Source: Candidatus Segatella papionis (lineage in GTDB: Bacteria > Bacteroidota > Bacteroidia > Bacteroidales > Bacteroidaceae). From it: a DNA stretch of 35,672 nucleotides. The stretch spans positions 10,263-45,934 of the forward strand of contig DBLF01000080.1 in NCBI GenBank assembly GCA_002297965.1. Direction: 5' to 3'. A program made the translations under genes and the position numbers. Under the pieces are notes generated by a model. It had not been told where the DNA came from and searched no databases. It saw only the letters and a list, made by a program, of their open reading frames with translations. Each line of letters opens with the position of its first letter. Position 1 is the first letter of the stretch. This document shows, piece after piece, positions 6,579-15,051 of this stretch.

Positions 6579-9500
6579 TTATTTACCGCCTTGTGGCATC
6601 TGTCCGCCTCTGCCGTGGTACAAAGTATAGAGTGCATTGAGCTGCTTCTCGTACTTCTGTTCCAACTGTGGGCTAACCATACCTGCCACCTCGCTGCAGC
6701 TCTGCATAATCATAATCTGACGGATGCAGTCGTTCTGACTTTGCAGGAAGCGGTCATTATCAAGCGAGAGGTAATAGTTGAGATACTGGTAAGCGTTCTT
6801 CCAAACAGCCTCCAGGTATTCCTTACCCTTAGCCTTCTGACCTGTCATCAACCAGCCGCGAGCCATATCCAAGCCACCGCTCATATAGTCTAGGGTCACG
6901 TTGTATGTAGGAATCTCTACGTCTGCCTTCTTCAGAATGTTGATGGCCTTCTGCTTCTTGCCCTCGGCGATGAGCTGGAGGGCTGTCTGGGCGAGCAAGC
7001 GACGGTGTGTGTAGCACATACGCATCGTGGTCTCGTCGATGTAGAGTCCCTTCTGCTTCAAGTTGCCGAACTTAAAGCGAGTCATAATGTTATGATAGGT
7101 CTTCTCTGTGTCGAAGTTCTTGGCACCTGGCTTGTTGGTGGTGAATGGAGTGATACGGTTGGCGAGACCCTCCTGTACGAAGTTGTCGCCAAGGTTCATG
7201 TAGTTCTCCTGACCCACGGTCAAAGCCACGTAGAGAGGACGAGTCCAGTTGCACTGTGCCAACATCTCCAGCATCATCAAGTCGCCCTTGTAGAGAGCGC
7301 TCTTGCCTGCGAGAGAGATAACCATCTTGTCTGGGATGCTATCCGAAGCCATCATCATGCCGCTCTTCTTCACGGCATTCTTGTCGATGGTTACGTAGAG
7401 GGTATCCGTTGGGATGAAGTGCATATCCGAGTTCTTGCTGCGTACCCAGTATTTCAAGATGTTCTTCAGCTCAAATGGTTCGTTACCAAACTGCTTCTTG
7501 GCGTTCTCTGGGTCTTGCTTGTAGAAGTCGAGAATCTGCTTCTTTGCCTCAGGCTCTACAGATACATACTCGTTGGTACCCGAACAGAAGTCGAGTCTTG
7601 GCCATGTGATTGGCACAGATGGAGAGTTGTATGCTGGACGCATCATCTGGTCGATGTACCAGTCGGTCTGCAAGTAGCTCAGGTTACATACGCGGGCATC
7701 GGTACCCACGCCCTCTACCTCTTGGTTGTACCAGAGTGGGAAGGTATCGTTATCACCATTGGTGAAGATTATAGGGTTGCCCTTCTCCTGGAGTGACATC
7801 AGATAGTTCTGACCGAAGTCACGGCAGGTGTAACGGTTAGAGCGATCGTGGTCGTCCCAAGTTTGGGATACCATCTGGATAGGAACGAGCAATGCCAATA
7901 CACCAACGATGGCTGCCACGGCTGTGCCGCTCAACTTAGCCTTCTCCTTGAGAAGGTCGATGATGGCGAGTACGCCAAGGCCGCACCAGATAGCGTATGC
8001 ATAGAATGAGCCGGCGTAAGCATAGTCACGCTCACGTGGCTGCATAGGAGTCTGGTTCAAGTAGATGACGATGGCAAGGCCTGTCATGAAGAACAGGAAG
8101 AATACCACCCAAAACTGCTGGATACCTACAGGGAGAATCTCCTCTGTTTCCACGCCGTTCTTAACCACTTTGCGCTTGCGTGTGTACCAAGCCTGCCAGA
8201 AGAGACCGATAAGACCGAGAATCAGCGGCATGCAGTAGAACACGTTGTGTCCCTTGTTCTCCTTCAAGTCGTCTGGCAACTTGCTTTGGTCGCCATACAT
8301 AGAGTCGTCGATGAATGAGAAACCGGTAATCCAGTTGCCGTGCTCAGGTTCTCCGTTACCCTGGATGTCATTCTGACGACCGGCGAAGTTCCACATAAAG
8401 TAGCGCCAGTACATGAAGTTGCACTGATAAGAGAGGAAGAAGCGGATGTTATCCACCTGTGAAGGCACCTTCACCATGATATTCTCACCGCAACGGTCGT
8501 AAGGAACTTCAGTTCCATCTACGCCTCCCAACCAGTCTTCGTATGCCTGTGCATGGGCTGAGCTATACATACGTGGGAAGAGCATATTCTGTGCATAGAT
8601 GTACTTATTCTTATGGCTTACTACGAAGTAAGAGTCCTTCTCGTCCTTGCTGGCCTTCTCCTTGCGCTGATATACTGGAGCACCTTCCTGCATCTCAGGC
8701 TTGCACATGTTGCCATCCACTTCGAGGGCTACCTGAGAGGTATAAGCCTGACCATAGAATAATGGGCGGTCGCCATATTGGTCACGGCTCAAATAGCTAC
8801 CAAGGGTAAAGATGTCCTCAGGAGAGTTCTGGTCCATAGGAGGGTTGGCAGATGAGCGGATTACGATGAGCGCATAGCTAGAGTAACCAATCATCAACAT
8901 CAACATGCAGAGCAAGGCTGTGTTCTTGACGCGAGCAGAGATAAGAGGCAAGAGCTGCATCTTTCTCTTTTCTATGCCTGTAGCCTCGTCAACGCCTGTA
9001 ACCACTTCCTTCTTGCGCTTGTAACCAAGCACAAACCAAAGAATCACCAGCACGATGATACCCGTGATGGCTGCGCTCCAGCCGTATCCATAGAATGGGA
9101 TGCCAAGCATACCGAAACCGAGAACGAAGGCGATGTTCTGCTTTTTCTGGTTCTTCTCTGATGCATTGTAAGTCTCGTAGATACCCCAGATAACGCTGGC
9201 TACGAGGCAGATGATATAGACAATCTCACCAGTATTGAATGGGCAACCGAGGGTGTTGACGAAGAACAACTCGAACCATCCACCTACGGTGATGATACCT
9301 GGAACCACACCATACAATACGGCTACGACTACCAAGAAAGAGATAATCAATGCCAATAAAGAACCCTTCAGGTTGGCATGAGGCACCTTCTTGTAGTAGT
9401 AAACGAGCACGATGGCTGGGATACAGAGCAAGTTGAGCAAGTGTACGCCGATACTCAGACCTGTCATATAGGCGATGAGCACGAGCCAACGGTCGCTGTG

Positions 9501-10013
9501 AGGCTCGTCGGCATGGTCTTCCCACTTCAATATCAGCCAGAATACCACGGCGGTGAAGGCAGAAGAGAAAGCATATACCTCACCCTCCACGGCGGAGAAC
9601 CAGAAGGTGTCGCTCCATGTGTAGATGAGTGCGCCCACCATACCGGATGCCTCGATGGCAATCATCTTGGCGGTGGTCATCTCTTTCCAGTCGCTGACGA
9701 TGAGCTTGCGAGCCAAGTGAGTGATGGTCCAGAAGAGGAACATGATACAAACGGCGCTCAGCAGGGCGCTCATCGTGTTCACCATCTTCGCCACCTGTGT
9801 GGTGTCGCTAGCGAAATGTGTGAAGAAATTGCCTAGAAGCATGAAGAATGGTGCCCCCGGTGGGTGACCGATCTCCTGCTTGTAAGCAGTAGTGATAAAC
9901 TCAGGACAGTCCCAGAAACTGGCTGTCGGTTCAATTGTGGAACAATAAGTGAAAGCCGCAATGATGAATGCGACCCATCCGAAGATATTGTCCACCAATT
10001 TGTACTGTTTCAT
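6579..10013 (-). CDS. DUF2723 (GT117-like) membrane glycosyltransferase
   Basis: 1144 residues. The N-terminus carries the family hallmark: a first membrane helix, then TIEPTASFWDCPEF (residues 26-39) and GHPPGAPFF (49-57). These resemble the acidic and substrate loops of GT-C protein mannosyltransferases. About a dozen hydrophobic helices fill roughly the first 780 residues (for example 12-23, 80-100, 195-275, 310-335, 365-385 and 595-720). The last 350 residues are soluble and helical, TPR-like (QKAINILKKADVEIP). DUF2723 is the family of human TMEM260, an O-mannosyltransferase (CAZy GT117). In Bacteroidota the acceptor is not established to my knowledge; protein O-glycosylation of envelope proteins is a reasonable inference. 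Single-gene transcript: -7 box at 10127, terminator at 6531. Confidence 0.85.
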   Translation of the reverse strand: MKQYKLVDNIFGWVAFIIAAFTYCSTIEPTASFWDCPEFITTAYKQEIGHPPGAPFFMLLGNFFTHFASDTTQVAKMVNTMSALLSAVCIMFLFWTITHLARKLIVSDWKEMTTAKMIAIEASGMVGALIYTWSDTFWFSAVEGEVYAFSSAFTAVVFWLILKWEDHADEPHSDRWLVLIAYMTGLSIGVHLLNLLCIPAIVLVYYYKKVPHANLKGSLLALIISFLVVVAVLYGVVPGIITVGGWFELFFVNTLGCPFNTGEIVYIICLVASVIWGIYETYNASEKNQKKQNIAFVLGFGMLGIPFYGYGWSAAITGIIVLVILWFVLGYKRKKEVVTGVDEATGIEKRKMQLLPLISARVKNTALLCMLMLMIGYSSYALIVIRSSANPPMDQNSPEDIFTLGSYLSRDQYGDRPLFYGQAYTSQVALEVDGNMCKPEMQEGAPVYQRKEKASKDEKDSYFVVSHKNKYIYAQNMLFPRMYSSAHAQAYEDWLGGVDGTEVPYDRCGENIMVKVPSQVDNIRFFLSYQCNFMYWRYFMWNFAGRQNDIQGNGEPEHGNWITGFSFIDDSMYGDQSKLPDDLKENKGHNVFYCMPLILGLIGLFWQAWYTRKRKVVKNGVETEEILPVGIQQFWVVFFLFFMTGLAIVIYLNQTPMQPRERDYAYAGSFYAYAIWCGLGVLAIIDLLKEKAKLSGTAVAAIVGVLALLVPIQMVSQTWDDHDRSNRYTCRDFGQNYLMSLQEKGNPIIFTNGDNDTFPLWYNQEVEGVGTDARVCNLSYLQTDWYIDQMMRPAYNSPSVPITWPRLDFCSGTNEYVSVEPEAKKQILDFYKQDPENAKKQFGNEPFELKNILKYWVRSKNSDMHFIPTDTLYVTIDKNAVKKSGMMMASDSIPDKMVISLAGKSALYKGDLMMLEMLAQCNWTRPLYVALTVGQENYMNLGDNFVQEGLANRITPFTTNKPGAKNFDTEKTYHNIMTRFKFGNLKQKGLYIDETTMRMCYTHRRLLAQTALQLIAEGKKQKAINILKKADVEIPTYNVTLDYMSGGLDMARGWLMTGQKAKGKEYLEAVWKNAYQYLNYYLSLDNDRFLQSQNDCIRQIMIMQSCSEVAGMVSPQLEQKYEKQLNALYTLYHGRGGQMPQGGK

Positions 10014-10126
10014 TATTGTTTAAACTTTAATGTATTATGTTTCTTTGTTTGTTATAACTTTGCTTTCTCTTCTTGTTTTAGCTCTGTTGCTCACGATGTG
10101 GTGTGCTAACAGGATATAAAACGATG

Positions 10127-10134
10127 CAAAGATA
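10127..10134 (-). promoter_or_regulatory. -7 box for the DUF2723 gene
   Basis: On the minus strand this reads TATCTTTG (TAnnTTTG), 113 bases before the ATG at 10013. No clear -33 TTTG is visible upstream. Confidence 0.5.
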
Positions 10135-10192
10135 ATAAAAAGAAAAGAGATAGGGCTTTTTATGCCGTGTTTTTTAGGTAATATTATATATT

Positions 10193-10230
10193 TATGGCGC
10201 AACATCAAGGAATATTGATGTTGCGCCATA
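10193..10230 (-). terminator. Terminator of gltS
   Basis: A 16-bp perfect stem (10193-10208 / 10215-10230) with loop GGAATA lies 46 bases after the gltS stop. On the minus strand it is followed by an A/T-rich tract rather than a run of U. It separates gltS from the promoter of the DUF2723 gene. Confidence 0.7.
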
Positions 10231-10275
10231 TCAGATATATAGATTATTGGGGAGTGTCGAAAATCGCATAGAGTT

Positions 10276-11526
10276 TTACCCTATCCAGTTGAGGAAGGTG
10301 GTGATGATACCCGTATTGATGAGATCTACAAACATTGCTCCGATGATAGGCACGATGAGGAATGGTTTCACGGTGTAGTGATACTTGTAGCAAACGGCAC
10401 TCATATTGGCCATCGCATTCGGTGTGGCACCAAGTCCAAATCCGCAGATACCAGCTACCAAAACGGCTGCATCGTAGTCGCTCCCCAGCAAGCGGAAGGC
10501 GAGGAAGTAGGTGAGGAGCATCATCACCAACACCTGGCATACCAATACCGAGATAAGCGGCAAGGCTAGCGTCTGAAGTTCCCAAAGTTTCAGTGAAATC
10601 ATCGCCATACCCAGGAACACGGAGAGGGAGATATTGCCCAGACTGACTATCTTCTCCATTTCGAGTTTCTTGCGCCAAGGAGTCTGTTCGATAATATTGC
10701 GTACGATGGCTGCCATGATGAGGGCGCCGAAGTAGGTAGGGAAGGTGATGCCCGTGCTCTGCAGGAGTTTGCTCATCACGGTGCCTGCTGCCATCACAAC
10801 CAAGAGTGTGTATGTGGCGTTGGCATAGTGCTGGAACTCAATCTCGTGGCTACTGAGGTGTTTCTCACGACCGGCTGGTGATGCCTCGTCGCTCTCGATA
10901 CCCGCCATGGCAGGATCTACCTCGAAGTCTTTTTCTATCTCGTGCTCGAAGGTGAGCTTGTTGCGAATCAATTTTTCAGCGATAGGACCGCCTATCACGG
11001 AGCCTGCTATCAGTCCGAAGGTGGCTGCCGCCATGGAAATGGTGCCTGCTCCATTCAATCCCAGGTGCTCCAATACCGAGGCGAAACCGCCCGCCGTGCC
11101 ATGACCGCCAGCCATGGAGATGCTTCCAGCTGCCATGCCTATCAAAGGGCTCACGTCGAGTAGTTTGGTGATGAGCAGAGGCATGACGTTCTGGAGTATG
11201 ATGATTCCTACCAAGAGACAGAGCATCAAGACTAGCGTCTTTCCTCCTTGCTTGATGACCTTGAGGTTGGATTGGAATCCCACACTGGTGAAGAAGGCGA
11301 GCATGAAGACATCCTTGAGGGTGCCGTCGAAGCTCAGCTCGATGTGGAAAAACTTATAAAGTATCAGGGTGGCTATGGAAAAGACGAGTCCTCCGGATAC
11401 AGGCGATGGGATACAGAATTTCTGTAGCCATTTGATGTTTCTGGTCATCAACATTCCTAATAACAAAGCCAACGCACCTATGCCAGTTGACTGCAACATA
11501 TCCAAAGAAATAATTGTCTCGTTCAT
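10276..11526 (-). CDS. gltS: Sodium/glutamate symporter
   Basis: 416 residues from the ATG at 11526 (MNETIISLDMLQS). An in-frame upstream ATG at 11580 adds 18 residues but would lengthen the protein beyond the usual 400 or so and start with a polar, non-homologous segment. The protein is two similar halves of hydrophobic helices with the ESS-family inner loops: SISMAGGHGTAGGFASV in the first half and GICGFGLGATPNAMANMSAV in the second. Between them is a charged cytosolic loop with HEIEKDFEVDPAMAGIESDEASPAGREKHLSSHEIE. It imports glutamate with Na+ across the inner membrane. It is transcribed alone: promoter at 11661, 32-bp leader repeats at 11573-11636, terminator at 10193-10230. Confidence 0.9.
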   Translation of the reverse strand: MNETIISLDMLQSTGIGALALLLGMLMTRNIKWLQKFCIPSPVSGGLVFSIATLILYKFFHIELSFDGTLKDVFMLAFFTSVGFQSNLKVIKQGGKTLVLMLCLLVGIIILQNVMPLLITKLLDVSPLIGMAAGSISMAGGHGTAGGFASVLEHLGLNGAGTISMAAATFGLIAGSVIGGPIAEKLIRNKLTFEHEIEKDFEVDPAMAGIESDEASPAGREKHLSSHEIEFQHYANATYTLLVVMAAGTVMSKLLQSTGITFPTYFGALIMAAIVRNIIEQTPWRKKLEMEKIVSLGNISLSVFLGMAMISLKLWELQTLALPLISVLVCQVLVMMLLTYFLAFRLLGSDYDAAVLVAGICGFGLGATPNAMANMSAVCYKYHYTVKPFLIVPIIGAMFVDLINTGIITTFLNWIG

Positions 11527-11572
11527 ATTTTTCTCTTTTTCTTGTATAAAATCTGTTATAATGGGGGAAATA

Positions 11573-11636
11573 GCTTCCATTATAAACCATTATAATAGGA
11601 AATGGCTTCTATTATAAACCATTATAACAGGAAATC
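11573..11636. repeat. Two tandem 32-bp units in the gltS leader
   Basis: Units 11573-11604 and 11605-11636 differ at four positions. Each contains ATTATAA-ACC-ATTATAA, and a further TTATAAT lies at 11556-11562. The array is between the -7 box and the start codon, so it should be part of the gltS 5' untranslated leader. Confidence 0.75.
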
Positions 11637-11660
11637 TCTCTCATTCGTCTAATTCGAGTG

Positions 11661-11668
11661 CAAAGGTA
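11661..11668 (-). promoter_or_regulatory. -7 box for gltS
   Basis: TACCTTTG on the minus strand, 135 bases before the chosen ATG. The -33 element is not clear. Confidence 0.5.
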
Positions 11669-11709
11669 CATAATATTCTTGACATATTGATATAAAAACA
11701 AGAAAAATC

Positions 11710-11734
11710 CAATCTTTTCGTACTAAAAAGATTG
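11710..11734 (-). terminator. Terminator of the zinc ABC cluster
   Basis: CAATCTTTT (11710-11718) pairs with AAAAGATTG (11726-11734). On the minus strand it is followed by GATTTTTC. It is about 120 bases past the znuC-like stop. The stretch between (11773-11848) is pyrimidine-rich and holds an imperfect tandem repeat of about 35 bases (TTTCCTGCTT...TTCTAyTTGTAA) but no gene. Confidence 0.6.
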
Positions 11735-11854
11735 AATTTTGTATATTATTGGCATATTTATGCGATGAAAAGCTTGTTTCCTGCTTGTTTTCTCTTCTAT
11801 TTGTAAAGTTTCTGCTTTTTTTCTTCTACTTGTAAGCTTCCTGCTTATCATTCC

Positions 11855-12556
11855 CTATACATTCAAAAAATGCTCTTCCAGTTTTTCCCTAGGCATGTCG
11901 GCGGTATCGTGGTAATGCAGGTGATGGTTCACGCAGGCGATGTGCTTCACATTGTTCAATACCTCGGCGATGTCGTGGCTCACGATGATGATGGCGCACT
12001 CCTTGTTGATTTGTTCCAGCATCTCGTACATTTGCTTTTGGAATCGGCGGTCGATGTATGTGTTGGGCTCGTCTAGGATGACGACATCAGGTCTCGATAC
12101 GATGGCACGTGCCAAGAGCACTCGCTGTAGCTGTCCACCGCTTAGGGCTGCGATGTGGCGGTCCTTATATTCGGTGAGCTGCATGCGCTCCAGGGTGTCG
12201 AGCACTTGCTGGTGATGCGCCTGGGTATAGCGAGAGAAGAGGCTCTTGCTTCGGCTCAGTCCGGAGAGTACAACTTCATAGACGGATATGGGAAACTGCT
12301 TGTCTAGAGAATTGTACTGAGGCAGGTAACCCATGCTGATTTCCTTCACCTCCTTGCCATCCTTGAAATACTTGATGCTGCCATCCGTAGGCTTCATCAG
12401 TCTCAGGATAAGGCGCATCAGAGTGGTCTTGCCACCACCGTTAGGACCGATGATGCCAAGATAATCGTCTTGATAGACCGTGAGATTGATGTCGTTGAGC
12501 ACTTGCTTGCCATCATAGCCAGCCGCGAGGTGCTCGATTTGTATGATTGGAGTCAT
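11855..12556 (-). CDS. znuC: Metal (zinc/manganese) ABC transporter ATP-binding protein
   Basis: 233 residues. Walker A is GPNGGGKTT (about residues 37-45), the Q-loop is YLPQYN, the ABC signature LSGGQLQRV (about 139-147), Walker B VVILDEP (about 158-164), and the switch His is in IVSHD. The D-loop reads NTYID, common in this metal-transport branch. It energises uptake of Zn2+ or Mn2+ with the binding lipoprotein encoded just upstream (gap 72 bases). No ZnuB-type permease is in this cluster, so the membrane subunit must be elsewhere or the complex differs. The symbol rests on the pairing with a ZnuA-like protein. Confidence 0.82.
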   Translation of the reverse strand: MTPIIQIEHLAAGYDGKQVLNDINLTVYQDDYLGIIGPNGGGKTTLMRLILRLMKPTDGSIKYFKDGKEVKEISMGYLPQYNSLDKQFPISVYEVVLSGLSRSKSLFSRYTQAHHQQVLDTLERMQLTEYKDRHIAALSGGQLQRVLLARAIVSRPDVVILDEPNTYIDRRFQKQMYEMLEQINKECAIIIVSHDIAEVLNNVKHIACVNHHLHYHDTADMPREKLEEHFLNV

Positions 12557-12628
12557 TGTGTTTTGTTGTAGTGTATCGTCGTTTTGTTTACTGTGTATCT
12601 TCGTCCTATTTGTAGTGTTATCTTCGTT

Positions 12629-13525
12629 CTATTTCTTCTTTTCTCCTGCTACTACGAGTTCTGTGCCTTGCAGTGCCCATGTCACTTCTTTCATGGCTTC
12701 CACCCAGTTGCCTTGCAAGGGGTTGATATTGAATGCCTTGGTGTGACTTTCCTTGATGAATGTCGTGGTGTTGCGGTTGGCGAACTCAGCTTGGATGAGG
12801 CAATACTTGATTTTCTCTTGTTTGGCTCTTTCGATGAGGCTCTGTAGCTGGGCTGCGCTAGGCTCCCTGCCTTCTTCCTCTATGGCGAGTTGCTCCAGTT
12901 TGTAGTCGCGGGCGAAATAAGTGAGGATAGGATGATAAATCACAAACTTATGTTCGAACTTTGGGTTTTGGGTGACCTGCTCCGTGATGAGGCTGTCTTG
13001 CTTGTCGATGATGCTGAGCAACGACTGATAGTTTTTCTCGAAGAAATCCTTGTTTGAAGGTTCCAGCTCACAGAGAGCCTTCAGGATGTTTCGGGATATG
13101 ATGCGGGCATTCTTGCAACTCATCCAGGTATGTGGGTCGATGTTGCCACCAGGTGTCTTGGCAGGAGTGATGCCTACCGAGGTGTCGATGATTTTCATTT
13201 GTGGAGCGTTGTCTTGCAACTTCTTCATCCAGGTCTGTTCGAATCCGATGTTTCCCACTTTGAAATAAATCGAGCTGTTGGATAGCTCCACCATTTGCTG
13301 GGCGTATGGCTCGTAGGTCTCCGGGTTGTTGCCATTCGACACCATCACGTTGACGTTTACTTTGTCGTCGGCGATTTTCTCCACGAAATAGGCAAAAGGA
13401 GGAATGGTAACGGTCACAGTTGGCTTACCGTCCTCTGTGGCTGTGCCTGCTTTCTTGGCAGTGCCTTTGCATCCTGCCAAGATACCACATAATATAATAA
13501 GGTATAAGAGTCTCTTCATAATCAT
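12629..13525 (-). CDS. znuA: Zinc/manganese ABC transporter substrate-binding lipoprotein (ZnuA-like)
   Basis: 298 residues. The signal peptide ends in a lipobox, GILAGC, with Cys at residue 19. A second ATG two codons in (13519) gives the more usual MKR start. The mature part follows the cluster A-I binding-protein plan: VTVTIPPFAYFVEKIADD at the N-lobe, the GNNPETYEPYAQQM loop, IDPHTWMS with a conserved metal His (about 132), VIYHPILTYFARDY with another (about 198), and EEGREPSAAQL before the final lobe. The His-rich loop seen in many ZnuA proteins is missing, so Zn versus Mn is uncertain. It captures metal in the periplasm and delivers it to the permease; its partner ATPase is encoded immediately downstream. 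Confidence 0.85.
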   Translation of the reverse strand: MIMKRLLYLIILCGILAGCKGTAKKAGTATEDGKPTVTVTIPPFAYFVEKIADDKVNVNVMVSNGNNPETYEPYAQQMVELSNSSIYFKVGNIGFEQTWMKKLQDNAPQMKIIDTSVGITPAKTPGGNIDPHTWMSCKNARIISRNILKALCELEPSNKDFFEKNYQSLLSIIDKQDSLITEQVTQNPKFEHKFVIYHPILTYFARDYKLEQLAIEEEGREPSAAQLQSLIERAKQEKIKYCLIQAEFANRNTTTFIKESHTKAFNINPLQGNWVEAMKEVTWALQGTELVVAGEKKK

Positions 13526-13537
13526 GCAATTTTAGAA

Positions 13538-13990
13538 TTAAACGATAAAACTAAGTCCATAGACCAACAGGACGTATCTCAATACTTTTCCGATGGTGAT
13601 GCTTAACACCGATATCACGATGTTTGCTCTGGTGAGTCCGAGTACGATGGTGATGGCACTGCCGAGTATGGGAATGAAGGCGAAGAATCCCATCCAAGCT
13701 CCCCTGCCAGCCATGAATCGTTCTGCCTTGTCGAGGCTTTCTTGCTTCACATGGAGGTATTGCTCTATCCACTCCATCTTGCCTAGTCTGCCCACACCAT
13801 AGTTGAACATCGAGCCTAGCACATTGCCTATGCTGCCGTAGATGACCAGTTGCACGGGGTCGAGACCCGCCGCTTGCAATCCCGACATCACCACTTCGCT
13901 GCTGAAGGGGAAAAAACTGCCTGCCAGGAATGCCGATACCAGCATGCCCCAGTAGCCCCAGTTGATTAGGAAGCCAATGATTGTATCCAT
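13538..13990 (-). CDS. YqaA/DedA-family membrane protein
   Basis: 150 residues with hydrophobic helices at about 5-25, 45-65, 95-120 and 125-148. FLAGSFFPFSSEVVMSGLQAAGLDP followed by GNVLGSMFNYGVGRLG is the SNARE-associated/DedA re-entrant loop pattern in its short YqaA form. Long DedA proteins act as undecaprenyl-phosphate or phosphatidylethanolamine flippases; the activity of the short YqaA group is not established as far as I know. The start overlaps the end of the preceding gene by 25 bases, and the zinc-binding lipoprotein follows after 12 bases, so translation and transcription are probably coupled. Confidence 0.8.
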   Translation of the reverse strand: MDTIIGFLINWGYWGMLVSAFLAGSFFPFSSEVVMSGLQAAGLDPVQLVIYGSIGNVLGSMFNYGVGRLGKMEWIEQYLHVKQESLDKAERFMAGRGAWMGFFAFIPILGSAITIVLGLTRANIVISVLSITIGKVLRYVLLVYGLSFIV

Positions 13991-14937
13991 GTCAGTAATG
14001 TTGTCTCTGGTATGAATATGTTGTATAATAATATCAATGCGATGATGACGAGCATGGAGATGAACATGATGTTGGTCACCTTGCCCTTTGTGTAGGTGAT
14101 GAAGTGAGCGATGAGAGGTGAAGTGTTCACTATCATGATGCCGCCCAACTCCAGTATGTGCTGAGGCTGCAGTATGATGAAGGCGAGGCTCACGAAGTTC
14201 ACCATGATGAAGGTCTCGTATATCATTCGGGTGCGTATCTTATCGGCGTAGGCGGTGTGTATGAAGTGTATGGAACTACAGATGCCCAGGATGACAAGAA
14301 ACACGAGATTGACTACTTGGTGGTCGGTAACCTGCGAATAGTCGAACAGGTCTTGGTAGTCGATGAAGTCCGCCAAGTGGTTGAGGAGACCATCCATGTT
14401 GTTGGTATAGGCGAAGTAGCCTGCCGAGAACCAATAAGGGCTGACGACTCCGAGGAGGGAAGCCACGAAGGTGCGGGGACTGAAGGAATTGGTAAAGAAC
14501 GTCATCATCAACCAGAGTATCGGCAAGAAATACCCTATCTGCACAAAGACCATCGAGGCGAGGCCGATGCAGAAGAAGGCATAGAATGTCCATCCTGCCG
14601 ACCGTTTGTCTTGGTAGCCGTTCCATACGATGAGATAGAAGGCGATGAAGCACATCGTCACGATGCATGCCTTGAAGGATGGGGCAGGGAGCGCTGACAT
14701 TGTTATCAATACCAAGAAGCTGCAAGATACCATGCGGCTATAAGTGCGCATCAGGGAGTTATGGTTGTTCAGCTCCACCATCAGCAGGGTAGAGAAAATG
14801 GTGAAGGCAAACTGTATCCAGATGTTGGATACCAATAAACCTACAGCAACCCATACCAGGGCGGCAAGGGTTGCTGTGATAGGGAGAGCGTAGCGGCTTG
14901 CCGCTACCTTATTCTGAAAAGTTTTCTTTCTTAACAT
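13966..14937 (-). CDS. Polytopic membrane protein, family not certain (DUF6427-like)
   Basis: 323 residues with eight or nine hydrophobic segments, and positive charges in the first 15 residues (MLRKKTFQNKVAASR) consistent with N-in topology. There are no catalytic motifs that I recognise. The Bacteroidota DUF6427 membrane family has this size and pattern, but I offer the name only tentatively. The C-terminal 25 bases overlap the YqaA gene. It is the first gene of the minus-strand cluster running to the zinc ATPase at 11855. Upstream, 114 bases separate it from purD and hold heptamer repeats that can form a hairpin. Confidence 0.7.
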   Translation of the reverse strand: MLRKKTFQNKVAASRYALPITATLAALVWVAVGLLVSNIWIQFAFTIFSTLLMVELNNHNSLMRTYSRMVSCSFLVLITMSALPAPSFKACIVTMCFIAFYLIVWNGYQDKRSAGWTFYAFFCIGLASMVFVQIGYFLPILWLMMTFFTNSFSPRTFVASLLGVVSPYWFSAGYFAYTNNMDGLLNHLADFIDYQDLFDYSQVTDHQVVNLVFLVILGICSSIHFIHTAYADKIRTRMIYETFIMVNFVSLAFIILQPQHILELGGIMIVNTSPLIAHFITYTKGKVTNIMFISMLVIIALILLYNIFIPETTLLTWIQSLAS

Positions 14938-14944
14938 CTATATC

Positions 14945-15046
14945 AATGTTAAATGTTAAATGTTAAATGTTAACTGATTGGCGTATCTTTCAGTCAACAT
15001 AAAGGCGTAAGCCTAATTTAACATTTAACATTTCTAATTTAACATT
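14945..15046. repeat. Heptamer arrays in inverted orientation between purD and the membrane cluster
   Basis: Four tandem AATGTTA units (14945-14972) face three TAACATT units (15019-15025, 15026-15032, 15040-15046). A small AGGC-GTAA-GCCT hairpin lies at 15003-15014. The arrays can pair into a long A/T stem just after the purD stop and may act as its terminator. Confidence 0.65.
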
Positions 15047-15051
15047 AAAAA

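Noticed and set aside
11527..11580. Longer gltS start at 11580
   Set aside because: It adds a polar segment not expected in the family; 11526 gives the usual length and opening.
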